Assembly (NCBI RefSeq): GCF_000826185.2
Contig: NZ_LN648875.1
Span: forward strand, 372,001-436,000
Length of the DNA: 64,000 nucleotides
Reading direction: 5' to 3'
From: Microbacterium gorillae
GTDB lineage: Bacteria > Actinomycetota > Actinomycetes > Actinomycetales > Microbacteriaceae
Part shown: positions 17,304 through 26,154 of the stretch, in pieces
Position numbering within the stretch: the first letter of the stretch is position 1
How the letters are laid out: every line of letters begins with the position of its first letter
Notes under the pieces: generated by a model
Databases searched by the model: none
The model's input: the letters and a program-made list of their open reading frames with translations, nothing else
What the model was told of the DNA's origin: nothing
Translations under genes and position numbers: made by a program

Positions 17304-19181
17304 TCAGACGCCGCCGCCGCCACCACCTCCACCGCCACCTCCACTGAAGCCTCCGCCGCCGGAGCCGCCGGAGAACGACGATCCGCCGGAGCCGGACCAG
17401 GATCCGCCCGATGACGCCGGTGCGGTGGTCGCGGCGAACGAGGCCATGCTGGTGTTCATGCTCGTCGAATCGAAGGCGTACGGGCTCACGTACCAGGTCG
17501 GCCGGACCGCGGCCCGCTCGTAGTAGGTCTGCAGCAGCCCCGCCCATTGCGCTTCCTGGTTGAACACCACGGCATAGGGCAGCAGCGGTTCGTACAGCTT
17601 CAGCATCTGCGCCGGATCCTGCGGGTTGATCGCGATCCGCTCGGCGCCGGTGTACGACTGCAGCATCGCGATGCGGTCCTGTTCGGCCCAGGCGATGAAC
17701 TGCCGCAGACCCTCCAGGTGATCCCGCAACTGCGCCCCGCGCTCGGAGAGTGGACGCCGCACGACCAGCAGGATCGTCGGGATCAGCAGCACGAGGGCGA
17801 CCCCCAGCACGGCCCACGCGACACCGTTCCGCGGCGCACCCGGCACGGACATCACAGCGAATCCGGCGAGCAGTGCCGCGAGAGCGCCGATCGCGCCCAC
17901 CACGATGGGGAGAGCTCGCACCCACCCGGGCACCGGGCGCCACAGACCGATGCCCTTCTGGTACTCGGCGATACCGGAGGTGAGCGCGCTCACGCTGCCG
18001 GCCATCACGGAATCCTGCACGCCGAGTCGGGCACGCGCACCCGGGTGAACATCGTCGCCGAACAGCGCCGGCAGAAGAGCGGCGTCCGATCCTCCCCCGG
18101 CGCGTGCCGGATCGAGCAACTGCACGGTCTGGTTGCCGGACGAATTCGGTCCGCGTCCGTCGATGAGAGCGACGGCACCACGGACGGCGAGTTCGAGGGT
18201 GCCGGAGGGCAGGACGCGTGAACGGTTTGACCGGAAGACCGCCGCGTCCGGGGCGTCCATGCCCTGCGGCGGCTCGTACTGCGGGATGACGGTGGGGTAC
18301 CCGGGCGAATCCCGCAGGAATCGGCGGCGGAACCAGACCGCGAGCGCAGCACCGACGACACCCAGGCCGAGGCCGCCGAGCTGCAGCGGGGCGGCCGGAT
18401 CACCGAGGTACGACATGTCCGGGACGGTGAAGGTGCCGGGCCGGAAGGGCACCGCGATGGTCATGTTCCCGCCGGGACCGAGATCGGTCGTGGACGCGGT
18501 GACCCCTCCCGCGTCGCCGTCGATGGGGCAGGAATCGGACGAGCCGTATTCGCCCCGGTAGCAGGACAGACCGGAGGTGAGTGCGCCGCCGACTCCGTCC
18601 GCGAAGGTCACGGAGGCCGAAACGCTGTCGAACGGCTGCGCCCAGCCGGTCCCGTTCACGTCCCAGTAGAACTCCTCATCCCCGGTGTCACCGAAGGCTC
18701 GGACGACGTCGTGCATCGTGTAGTGGAAGACGAAGGTCTGCTCACCGTGCAGGAACTCCGGCGAGCGCGACGTGACGACGACGAAGCCGTCCTCGTCCGT
18801 CACCTCCATCGGACGCGCGTTGCCCGCTTCGTCGGTGACGGACTGCACCGTCACCTGCGTGGGGATCCCCTGGTAGTCCGCCGGGATCGCACGGCGCATT
18901 CCGTGGTTCTGGTCGATGTCGGGGAATGCGGCGACGAACGTCTCCTCGACCTCCAGCGTGGCTCGCCCGTCGGCGTCGCGCCCCAGGGTGTACTGCGCGT
19001 CCAACGAGGTGAACCGGAAGTCATCGACGCCGGTGGCGTCGCCCGGCACGGCCGCCGCCCCGGCTTCCGGCACCGCGGCCGGCGGCGAGTCCACCGCGGA
19101 GGCCGGCAGCGCCCCGAACATCAGCAACGCCAGTACGGCCGTGATCACGGCGCCGAGGCGCCACTTCCGATTCCCCCGCAT
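17304..19181 (-). CDS. DUF2207 membrane protein with Gly-rich tail (A)
   Basis: 625 residues. The signal peptide ends near ALPASA (residue 29). An extracytoplasmic DUF2207 domain follows at about 50-260 (DRDADGRATLEVEETFVA onward, with FYWDVNGTGWAQPF). One membrane span lies near 270-290, a cytoplasmic loop comes next, and two spans near 425-475. The C-terminus is almost pure Gly/Ser ending in a run of 11 glycines plus Val. This architecture is the standard DUF2207 predicted membrane protein of actinobacteria; the function is unknown. The second paralogue lies immediately upstream on the same strand. Confidence 0.87.
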   Translation of the reverse strand: MRGNRKWRLGAVITAVLALLMFGALPASAVDSPPAAVPEAGAAAVPGDATGVDDFRFTSLDAQYTLGRDADGRATLEVEETFVAAFPDIDQNHGMRRAIPADYQGIPTQVTVQSVTDEAGNARPMEVTDEDGFVVVTSRSPEFLHGEQTFVFHYTMHDVVRAFGDTGDEEFYWDVNGTGWAQPFDSVSASVTFADGVGGALTSGLSCYRGEYGSSDSCPIDGDAGGVTASTTDLGPGGNMTIAVPFRPGTFTVPDMSYLGDPAAPLQLGGLGLGVVGAALAVWFRRRFLRDSPGYPTVIPQYEPPQGMDAPDAAVFRSNRSRVLPSGTLELAVRGAVALIDGRGPNSSGNQTVQLLDPARAGGGSDAALLPALFGDDVHPGARARLGVQDSVMAGSVSALTSGIAEYQKGIGLWRPVPGWVRALPIVVGAIGALAALLAGFAVMSVPGAPRNGVAWAVLGVALVLLIPTILLVVRRPLSERGAQLRDHLEGLRQFIAWAEQDRIAMLQSYTGAERIAINPQDPAQMLKLYEPLLPYAVVFNQEAQWAGLLQTYYERAAVRPTWYVSPYAFDSTSMNTSMASFAATTAPASSGGSWSGSGGSSFSGGSGGGGFSGGGGGGGGGGGV

Positions 19182-19191
19182 GGCCGCAACG

Positions 19192-21186
19192 TTACCCGGA
19201 CCACGACGATCTGGGCAGGCGCGTTCGCGGCGGTGCAGCCCGATGTCCCTGGCCAGATGCGAGGCCGTCGTCCGGGCGAAGGACCCGGGCCGGGGCGCTC
19301 AGATGCCGTCCCCCCCCCCCCCCCCACCGCCCGTCGCCGGATGAGCCGCCCGCCGAACTGCCGTCCGCCGACGAACCGTCGAAGCGCGATGCGCGAGAAC
19401 CGCGGTCGTCCGCGCTCCACCCTCCGAAGGCACTGGAGAGACGGCTCGAGGCACCCGTCACGGTGCCGATCCTGGTCGCGACGCCGATGGTGGAGATATC
19501 GCGGCTGTACCGTCCGAGGTCGAGTTCCGCCATCGCGGGGGCGAACTCGCGCAGTGCGGACGTCCAGCTCCGCTCCTGCCCGAACACGACGGCGTACGGC
19601 AGCAGCCGGGCGTAGAGCCGCGCGACCTCGCGAGGATCATCCGGGTCGGGGCGTGCCCACTGTGCTGTCTGCGCTCCCTGCAGGAACGTCAGCCGATCGT
19701 CCTCCGCCCAGTGCATGAACACCTCCAGCCCGGCGAGGTGCTCGGCGGCGAGCGTTCCCGCCCGCGTGCGCACGGTCCGTCTGATCAGGCGGCGGTTGAC
19801 GAGGAGCGCGATGATCGGCACCACCCAGACGACATACGGCAGCAATCCGAACGGGTACCACACGGTCACACTGGTGGCGAGCATGCACCATCCTGAGACG
19901 AGCACACCCAGGATCAGAAGGCATCCCACGATCGTGACCGTCCGCGGCAGGATCCGGCGCTCGCGCATCAGTTCGCCGTCCGCGAGCTGCGTGCGCACGG
20001 CCCTTCCCACCACCTTTCCGGCGTTCGCGAGACGGCCCGAGAACCGGTTGACCGTGTAGACGTCGGCGCGCGGTTTCGCGGCGAAGACGGCTCGAGTGAA
20101 GCTGCGTTCGGGGCTGTCCGCTTTCGGTGCGCGGAGAAGCCGCAACGCCAGCGCGGAGCCCGGCTCCCGTTCGAATCTGATCAGCGAGCGCACCGCCAGA
20201 TCGGTCAGCACCGCCGGGGTCAGTCGCCGATTCCGACGCAGCAGCACCGCGGATTCGGCGACCGACAGGTGCGCGGGCGGGTCGTACTGGGGCACGATCA
20301 GCCCGCTCCCGGTGGCGTCGCGCAGCACGACGGCCCGCACCACCGCACACGCCAGGACGCTGATCAGCGCGAGCCCGAGAAGCACACCCTCCACGATCGC
20401 CCACATCCTGCTGGCCGCGTTCGGGTCCGGCTGCGCGAACGTCCCCGCCCGGAATCCGACGGCGATCGTCATGGTCTCCGCCGCTTCGAGAGACGTCACC
20501 GTGGCCTGGTACGCGGAGTCGTCATCGCGGTCCGCTGCGATCTCGCACTTTGCGGTTGCTCCGACGCGACCGACGTAGCAGGACATCGCCCCGGTGAGCG
20601 CTGTGGCCAGCGGCGGATCGAGCTCCAGACGCGCGGTCACCCGGCCGAACGCCTGGGCCCAGCCGTCCCCGTTCACGTTCCAGTAGAACTCCTGGCCGCC
20701 GTCGTCGGCGTCGAGGATGACGTCGCGCTGCACGTAGGTGATGACGAACTCCTGCGGGCCGTGCAGGTAGTCCGGATCCCGCATCACCACGTCGATCTTG
20801 TCCGTGGACCTGTCCACCGTGTAGGGGCGCTCGTTCCCGTCTCCGTCGGTGATGGACAGGACCTTCAGCCCGGTGGAATGCCCCCGGTACGTCGTCAACA
20901 GCGAGCGGATGAAGCCGTGGTTCTGGTCGGCGTCCGGGAAGTCGGCGACGAAGCGTTCGGTCGTCCGCAGTTCGCTGCGTCCGTTCTCGTCTCGGCTGAG
21001 TTCGTAGGTGACGTCCAAGCTGCTGAAGGAGAAGTCGTTCGGGTCGACCTCCGCTGCCGCGACCTCGCGCTGGTCGCTCGTCGTTGCGGCGGCGGCGACC
21101 GGAGCCCCGGCCAGCCCGAACAGCACGCACAGCAGCACAGCGAAGGCGCGCAGGCCACGACGATTCCCCCTTCGCATGCTCTCCAC
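19192..21186 (-). CDS. DUF2207 membrane protein (B), C-terminus set by a poly-G tract
   Basis: 664 residues as read. Signal peptide (MESMRRGNRRGLRAFAVLLC to about residue 34), DUF2207 domain with FYWNVNGDGWAQAF, and membrane spans near 270 and 440-480 match paralogue A. After a Ser/Gly stretch the frame passes through 16 consecutive G and then continues 35 residues of atypical sequence. With 15 or 18 G it would instead end GGGGDGI at a TGA at 19301-19299, like the Gly-run end of paralogue A. The natural product is therefore probably the shorter form (end 19299), and the tract may be a sequencing error or a variable site. Confidence 0.82.
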   Translation of the reverse strand: MESMRRGNRRGLRAFAVLLCVLFGLAGAPVAAAATTSDQREVAAAEVDPNDFSFSSLDVTYELSRDENGRSELRTTERFVADFPDADQNHGFIRSLLTTYRGHSTGLKVLSITDGDGNERPYTVDRSTDKIDVVMRDPDYLHGPQEFVITYVQRDVILDADDGGQEFYWNVNGDGWAQAFGRVTARLELDPPLATALTGAMSCYVGRVGATAKCEIAADRDDDSAYQATVTSLEAAETMTIAVGFRAGTFAQPDPNAASRMWAIVEGVLLGLALISVLACAVVRAVVLRDATGSGLIVPQYDPPAHLSVAESAVLLRRNRRLTPAVLTDLAVRSLIRFEREPGSALALRLLRAPKADSPERSFTRAVFAAKPRADVYTVNRFSGRLANAGKVVGRAVRTQLADGELMRERRILPRTVTIVGCLLILGVLVSGWCMLATSVTVWYPFGLLPYVVWVVPIIALLVNRRLIRRTVRTRAGTLAAEHLAGLEVFMHWAEDDRLTFLQGAQTAQWARPDPDDPREVARLYARLLPYAVVFGQERSWTSALREFAPAMAELDLGRYSRDISTIGVATRIGTVTGASSRLSSAFGGWSADDRGSRASRFDGSSADGSSAGGSSGDGRWGGGGGRHLSAPARVLRPDDGLASGQGHRAAPPRTRLPRSSWSG
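19310..19325. repeat. 16-base homopolymer (poly-C on plus, poly-G in the gene)
   Basis: An uninterrupted run of 16 C inside the 3' coding part of the DUF2207-B gene. It determines which of two C-terminal frames is read. Confidence 0.9.
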
Positions 21187-21273
21187 CCTATTCAGACCCG
21201 CTCACGGACCTTCAACGGGCGTCGCTGGAGTGGATCATAGGGTTCGCATAACAAGACGCGGTGTCCTGTATTC

Positions 21274-22650
21274 ATGCCCCGACACCGGACCGCCGTTCTC
21301 CTGTCCTCTGCCCTTCTGCTCACGCTGCCGCTCGCCGGGTGCAGTGCGATCGAAAGCTCCTCGGACGAGGCCGACGCCGCGTCGGCGGATGCACTGTGGG
21401 ATAGGTCCAAGCTGCACACCGTGGCTCTGGACGTGGACCCGACGACCCTGTCCAAGGCGCTGCAGGACTACGCGGACTCGCAGGAGAAGACGTGGATCTC
21501 GGCGAACGTCACGATCGACGGGGTGACGTTCGAGAACGTCGGGATGAAGCTGAAGGGCAACTCCAGCCTCCGCGGCGTGACGGCCGACTCGGATCCGGCG
21601 ACGCTGCCGTGGATCATCCGGCTCGACAAGTTCGTTGACGACCAGTCCTGGGACGGACAGACCGAGCTCGTCGTGCGCGGGAACTCGTCGGAGACATCGC
21701 TGAACGAAGCCGTCGCCCTGACGATGCTGGACGAGGCCGGGTTGGCGTCGGAGTCCGCGATCGCCACCTCGTTCTCGGTGAACGACAGTGACGCGGTCCT
21801 GCGCCTGACCATCCAGAACCCGGACGACGAGTGGACCGCGAACAACTTCGCTGACGGCACGCTCCTGTACAAGTCGGAGGCCGAGGGCTCGTGGGACTAC
21901 GTCGGCGATGATCCGGCCGACTACGCCGACGCATTCGACCAGGAGGCGGGCGAGGAGGATGACACCCCGTTGATCGACTTCCTGCAGTTCGTCAACGAAT
22001 CGGACGACACCACCTTCCACGACGAGCTGGCCGACCACCTCGATGTGGACGCGTTCGCCACGTACCTCGCCTTCCAGGATCTCGTGTCGAACATGGACGA
22101 CATCGACGGCCCCGGCAACAACTCCTACCTCGCGTACGACCCGGGCGACAAGCGCATGACCGTCGTGAACTGGGACCTCAATCTGGCGTTCGGCATGAGT
22201 CCGGGCGGCGGCGGCATGGGCAGCGGCGCTCGGACGCCGGAGGGCGCGCCGACGGACCTGCCGACCGGTGGGCCCGGTGGCGGACAGATGCCAGCGGGCA
22301 CCGCGCCGACCGACCTCCCGGACGGATTCGATCCGGAGAACCCCCCGGACGGGTTCGACCCGGAGAGGCTCCCGGACGGTGCGGACGCCGGAGGTTTCGG
22401 CGGCGGCATGGGTGGGATCTCGTCGGGCAACATCCTTTCCAAAAGATTCGAAGCCGACGATGAGTTCGCCGCGCTCGTGGACGCGGCATCTCAGCGGCTG
22501 CAGACCGAACTCGTCGACAGCGGTGACGCCCAGACGATCATCGACGAATGGAAGTCCGTGCTCACCACGCAGGCCGGCGACCTCGTCGACGCGGACACCG
22601 TCACCTCCGACGCATCATCGATCGAGAAGTCCCTCGGCTTGACCAGCTGA
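21274..22650 (+). CDS. CotH-type secreted protein kinase lipoprotein
   Basis: 458 residues. The lipobox PLAGC places the lipidated cysteine at residue 23. The CotH fold is visible: VTIDGVTFENVGMKLKGNSS early on, and VVNWDLNLAFGM near residue 293-305, which carries the metal-binding D-x-N typical of CotH kinases. A Gly/Pro/Met-rich insert follows at about 310-375 (PTDLPTGGPGGGQMP repeats). Known CotH proteins phosphorylate spore-coat or secreted proteins; the substrate here is unknown. The insert is nearly the same motif as in the DUF4353 lipoprotein at 52.7-54.6 kb. It is divergent from the DUF2207 genes. Confidence 0.9.
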   Translation: MPRHRTAVLLSSALLLTLPLAGCSAIESSSDEADAASADALWDRSKLHTVALDVDPTTLSKALQDYADSQEKTWISANVTIDGVTFENVGMKLKGNSSLRGVTADSDPATLPWIIRLDKFVDDQSWDGQTELVVRGNSSETSLNEAVALTMLDEAGLASESAIATSFSVNDSDAVLRLTIQNPDDEWTANNFADGTLLYKSEAEGSWDYVGDDPADYADAFDQEAGEEDDTPLIDFLQFVNESDDTTFHDELADHLDVDAFATYLAFQDLVSNMDDIDGPGNNSYLAYDPGDKRMTVVNWDLNLAFGMSPGGGGMGSGARTPEGAPTDLPTGGPGGGQMPAGTAPTDLPDGFDPENPPDGFDPERLPDGADAGGFGGGMGGISSGNILSKRFEADDEFAALVDAASQRLQTELVDSGDAQTIIDEWKSVLTTQAGDLVDADTVTSDASSIEKSLGLTS

Positions 22651-22728
22651 GGATCATCGCTATATCCCGCCGCGTCCGCCGACGTCCTGGGCCACGCGAC
22701 GCCCGCCTCGGCGCTGATCCTCTCCAGG

Positions 22729-22744
22729 TCGTTACCGATAACGA
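22729..22744. promoter_or_regulatory. Second LacI-type operator-like palindrome
   Basis: TCGTTACCGATAACGA differs by one base from the perfect palindrome at 23927-23942. It lies between the 3' ends of cotH and lacI, where no promoter is expected. Confidence 0.5.
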
Positions 22745-22795
22745 TTGGGCAGATCATCTCGTGCGAGCGATCAGCGCGATACCCCGCGCCGCAGT

Positions 22796-23845
22796 TCAGT
22801 GCCCGGAGGTCTCCCGCTGCGCCGACGCCGTGGACTCGCGGACCAGGAGTTCGACGGCGATGCGTTCTGGCTGCTCCGGCTCGCCATCGATCACGGCGAG
22901 GAGTTCGCGGAACGCGCCGCGCCCCTGTGCGGCCAGATCCAATCGCACCGTGGTCAACGGCGGGCGCAAGAAGGACGATTCCGGCACGTCGTCGAAGCCC
23001 GTCACCGACAGGTCATCGGGAATCGAGATGCCCGCCTCCGACAGTGCCAGGATCGCCCCCATCGCCATGTGATCATTCGCGCAGACAAGCGCCGTCACCC
23101 CGTGGGTCCGCATCGCCTGACGCGCGCCGGCGTATCCGGATGCGGCAGTCCAGTCCCCCGCCACCGTGCCGTGCGAGTGAACGCCGTGCCGCTTGATCGC
23201 CGCGTCGTAGGCGGACTGACGGTGTCGCGCCACCCACCAGCCGCGCGGCCCGGAGATGAAGAAGAAGTCGCGATGCCCCTGGCCGACGAGGTGGTCGATG
23301 ATCATGTCGATGCCGCGAACGTTCTGCACCGCGGCGCGCGCACCGACGTCGTAACCGACCGCCGTGTCGATGAACACGGGGACGCGGAAGTGCGCCGCCG
23401 CGAAGGCCGCGCCCATCTCGTCCGTCAGCGCCAGCGCGAGAATGCCCGCGATGTCCTGGCCGTTCACGTCGGCGATCGCGTCCTCGATGGCGCCGCGATC
23501 CGTGACGTCGAGGGTCACGACATCCAGGATGTAACCCGCCCGGCGCGCCTCCGTCGTCGCCCCTTGGAGCACCGCGCCGGGGCCGAACAGCGACATGTCC
23601 TGAACGAACGCGACGATCCGGCGTGAGCGGCTCGTCGCCAGCGATCGGGCCGCCATGTTCGGCCGGTACCCCAGCTCGTCCAGGGCTTGCACGATCCGCT
23701 CGCGGTTCGCGGGTCGGATGCCTTCTCCCTTGAGGAGTCGGCTCACCGTCTGGTGGGAGACACCGGCGGCGTTCGCCACGTCGTAGATCGTCGGCGCCCG
23801 GCGCGTGCCCCCAGCCGGCGCCGAGGGCGCGTCCTGATCGGCCAT
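22796..23845 (-). CDS. LacI-family repressor of the adjacent sugar locus
   Basis: 349 residues. The N-terminal helix-turn-helix TIYDVANAAGVSHQTVSRLL and hinge RPNMAARSLATSRS are followed by a periplasmic-binding-protein-like sugar domain, ending with the regulated-dimer region (ISIPDDLSVTGFDDVPES). The repressor is released by an imported sugar. It is divergent from the GH42 and ABC genes with a perfect palindromic operator between them, which strongly suggests it represses that operon and possibly itself. Confidence 0.92.
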   Translation of the reverse strand: MADQDAPSAPAGGTRRAPTIYDVANAAGVSHQTVSRLLKGEGIRPANRERIVQALDELGYRPNMAARSLATSRSRRIVAFVQDMSLFGPGAVLQGATTEARRAGYILDVVTLDVTDRGAIEDAIADVNGQDIAGILALALTDEMGAAFAAAHFRVPVFIDTAVGYDVGARAAVQNVRGIDMIIDHLVGQGHRDFFFISGPRGWWVARHRQSAYDAAIKRHGVHSHGTVAGDWTAASGYAGARQAMRTHGVTALVCANDHMAMGAILALSEAGISIPDDLSVTGFDDVPESSFLRPPLTTVRLDLAAQGRGAFRELLAVIDGEPEQPERIAVELLVRESTASAQRETSGH

Positions 23846-23926
23846 GCGGTACTCCTTGCCTGCTCGATCGCGATCTTATCGGGCGGCGGAAACCGTCCAA
23901 TCTGACGCAACTTTGGTGAAAGTGTT

Positions 23927-23942
23927 TCGTTACCGGTAACGA
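23927..23942. promoter_or_regulatory. LacI-family operator (16-bp perfect palindrome)
   Basis: TCGTTACCGGTAACGA is a perfect palindrome with the central CG typical of LacI-family operators. It lies in the lacI/GH42 divergent region, just upstream of a possible TATGGT -10 at 23949-23954 for the GH42 gene. Confidence 0.75.
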
Positions 23943-24016
23943 TAGCGCTATGGTGCCTCCAACGCGATCGTCGACCTCCGGGTCCAACGCTCGCGAACTT
24001 CGACAGCGGAGGTGCC

Positions 24017-26119
24017 ATGGAGCACGAGCGATCACCCCGAACACGCGGAGTGCGTTTCGGTGCGGCCTACTACGCCGAGTACCACCGCGGGCCGGACAGG
24101 CTGACCACAGACCTCGACCTGATGCAGGCGGCGAGCTTCTCCGTGATCCGTGTCGGCGAATCGGTGTGGTCGACCTGGGAGCCGGACGACGGTCAATTCG
24201 ATCTGGACTGGCTCACGCCCGTCCTCGACGGGGCGCTCGAGCGCGGAATCGACGTCATTCTCGGCACGCCGACCTACGCCGTCCCGCCCTGGCTCGCTGA
24301 GCAGTATCCCGAGATCGCCGGCGAAGTCTCGACCGGCACTCGCCTGCCCTGGGGCGGGCGACAGGAGGTCGATTTCACCCACGCGGCGTTCCGCTTTCAC
24401 GCCGAGCGCGTCATCCGGCGGATTCTGGCTCGTCACGCCGACCATCCGGCCGTCATCGGGATCCAGGTGGACAACGAACCCGGTCTGCACCTGCTCCACA
24501 ACCACGCCGTCATGGTCAGGTTTCGGCGCTGGCTGCACCGGCGCTACGGCGACGTTCAGAACCTCAACGACCAGTGGGGATTGACCTACTGGTCGCATCT
24601 GCTGTCCGACTGGTCGCAGCTGTGGACGCCCGATGGCAACACCCTTCCGCAGTACGACCTCGCGTGGCGACGGTTCCAGGCCGAGCAGACCACGGACTTC
24701 CTCCGTTGGCAGGCGGACATCGCCCGGGAGTACACCACGCCGGGCCAGTTCGTCACCACCTGCGTCAGCTATCCCCGCAACGCCGTCGATGACCGCGCCG
24801 TCGGCGAGGTCATGGACGTCGCCGCCGGAAACGTGTACTTCACCACCCAGGACCACCTCATCCGAGACGAACGACTCACCGCCCCCTCGGCCTGGGCGAC
24901 GACGGGGGTGAGCGGACTGTTTCGCCAGGCGGATCGGCTGTACTCCTCGAAGGCGGCGCGCTTCCTTGTCACCGAGACGAACGCCACGAGCATCGACGAC
25001 AGCACGAACAATCTGCCTCCCTACCCGGGCCAACTGCGCCAGGCGGCCCTGGCGTTGATCAGCCGCGGCGCCGAGATGATCGAGTACTGGCACTGGCACA
25101 CGATCCCGTACGGCACCGAGACGTACTGGGGTGGGGTGCTGCCGCACTCCCTGCAGCCCGGCCGGATCTACGACGAGGTCGCCGCGCTGGGTGCGAGCCT
25201 ACGCCGAATCGGTCCCGGGCTGGACACGATGACGCCCGATGCCGACGTCGCGATCATCTGGTCGAACGACTCCCGATGGGCACTGCAGTACTCCCCACCG
25301 TTTCGCACCGATGCCGGCCCGGATGCCGCGTCGTATGAACGCATCTTCGACGCGTTCCACCGTGGCGTCATCGACGCCGGCGCGCAGGCGCGCATCCTGC
25401 ACGTCGAACAGGCCACCGCCCTCGGAGCCGACGAGCTCGTCGCCCGTCACCCGGTGCTGGTCGCACCCGCGCTGTACGTCGCCGACGACGACACTCTCGC
25501 CCTGCTTCGGGCGTACGCGGAGCGCGGCGGCCACCTCGTGCTCGGAATCCGCTCCGGGTACACCGACGACGAGACGCGAGCGCGGGTCGAGACAGCACCT
25601 GCCGGTCTGGCTGGCGCGGCCGGAGTGCACTATGACGAGTTCAGCAATCTCGCCCACGAGGTCCCCGTCCACGCCGACGGAGTTCTGCAGCTTCCCCCGG
25701 ACGCCGCCGGATCCGCCTGGCTTGACGGGCTCGTCCTCGATGACGCCGACACGCTGGCCACCTACGATCACCCGGTCTTCTCGGTCTTCCCCGCCATCAC
25801 CACACGCCGACACGGACGAGGACGGATCACGGTGATCGGCACGCTCCCGAACCCGGCCCTGGCCGCTGCGGTGACGGCCTGGGCCGTCCCCACCCCCATC
25901 GCCGCTGATCTGATCGCCGCGATCGACCCCGCAGTGACGATCAGCAGCGTCACCGGCCCGGACGGAGCACGCACCTGGTTCGTCTTCAACTGGAGCCATG
26001 ACGCGATCTCCGTCACGCTCCGGCGCGCGGTGACCGATCTCGACGGCGGCGCTGCGCACCGTTGCGACGACCGGCTCGTCCTCGCACCCCGTTCCGCCGT
26101 GGTTCTGGCGGACACCTGA
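24017..26119 (+). CDS. GH42 beta-galactosidase
   Basis: 700 residues. A TIM barrel starts at once (GVRFGAAYYAEYHRGPDRLT). The acid/base Glu154 is in QVDNEPGLH and the nucleophile Glu320 in FLVTETNATS, both at family positions. The trimerisation and small C-terminal beta domains follow. It cleaves terminal beta-galactosides and has no signal peptide, so it acts on imported sugars in the cytoplasm. A GGAGGTG lies 3 bases before the ATG. It is the first gene of the operon with the ABC transporter and lies behind the LacI operator. Arabinogalactan- or galactan-derived oligosaccharides are possible substrates, by inference only. Confidence 0.93.
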   Translation: MEHERSPRTRGVRFGAAYYAEYHRGPDRLTTDLDLMQAASFSVIRVGESVWSTWEPDDGQFDLDWLTPVLDGALERGIDVILGTPTYAVPPWLAEQYPEIAGEVSTGTRLPWGGRQEVDFTHAAFRFHAERVIRRILARHADHPAVIGIQVDNEPGLHLLHNHAVMVRFRRWLHRRYGDVQNLNDQWGLTYWSHLLSDWSQLWTPDGNTLPQYDLAWRRFQAEQTTDFLRWQADIAREYTTPGQFVTTCVSYPRNAVDDRAVGEVMDVAAGNVYFTTQDHLIRDERLTAPSAWATTGVSGLFRQADRLYSSKAARFLVTETNATSIDDSTNNLPPYPGQLRQAALALISRGAEMIEYWHWHTIPYGTETYWGGVLPHSLQPGRIYDEVAALGASLRRIGPGLDTMTPDADVAIIWSNDSRWALQYSPPFRTDAGPDAASYERIFDAFHRGVIDAGAQARILHVEQATALGADELVARHPVLVAPALYVADDDTLALLRAYAERGGHLVLGIRSGYTDDETRARVETAPAGLAGAAGVHYDEFSNLAHEVPVHADGVLQLPPDAAGSAWLDGLVLDDADTLATYDHPVFSVFPAITTRRHGRGRITVIGTLPNPALAAAVTAWAVPTPIAADLIAAIDPAVTISSVTGPDGARTWFVFNWSHDAISVTLRRAVTDLDGGAAHRCDDRLVLAPRSAVVLADT

Positions 26120-26154
26120 ATCGTTGCCCACCGCACCCACACGAAGGAAAACTC

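Noticed and set aside
21469..21872. Minus-strand frames inside cotH
   Set aside because: They have no recognisable features and lie within a well-supported CotH reading frame.
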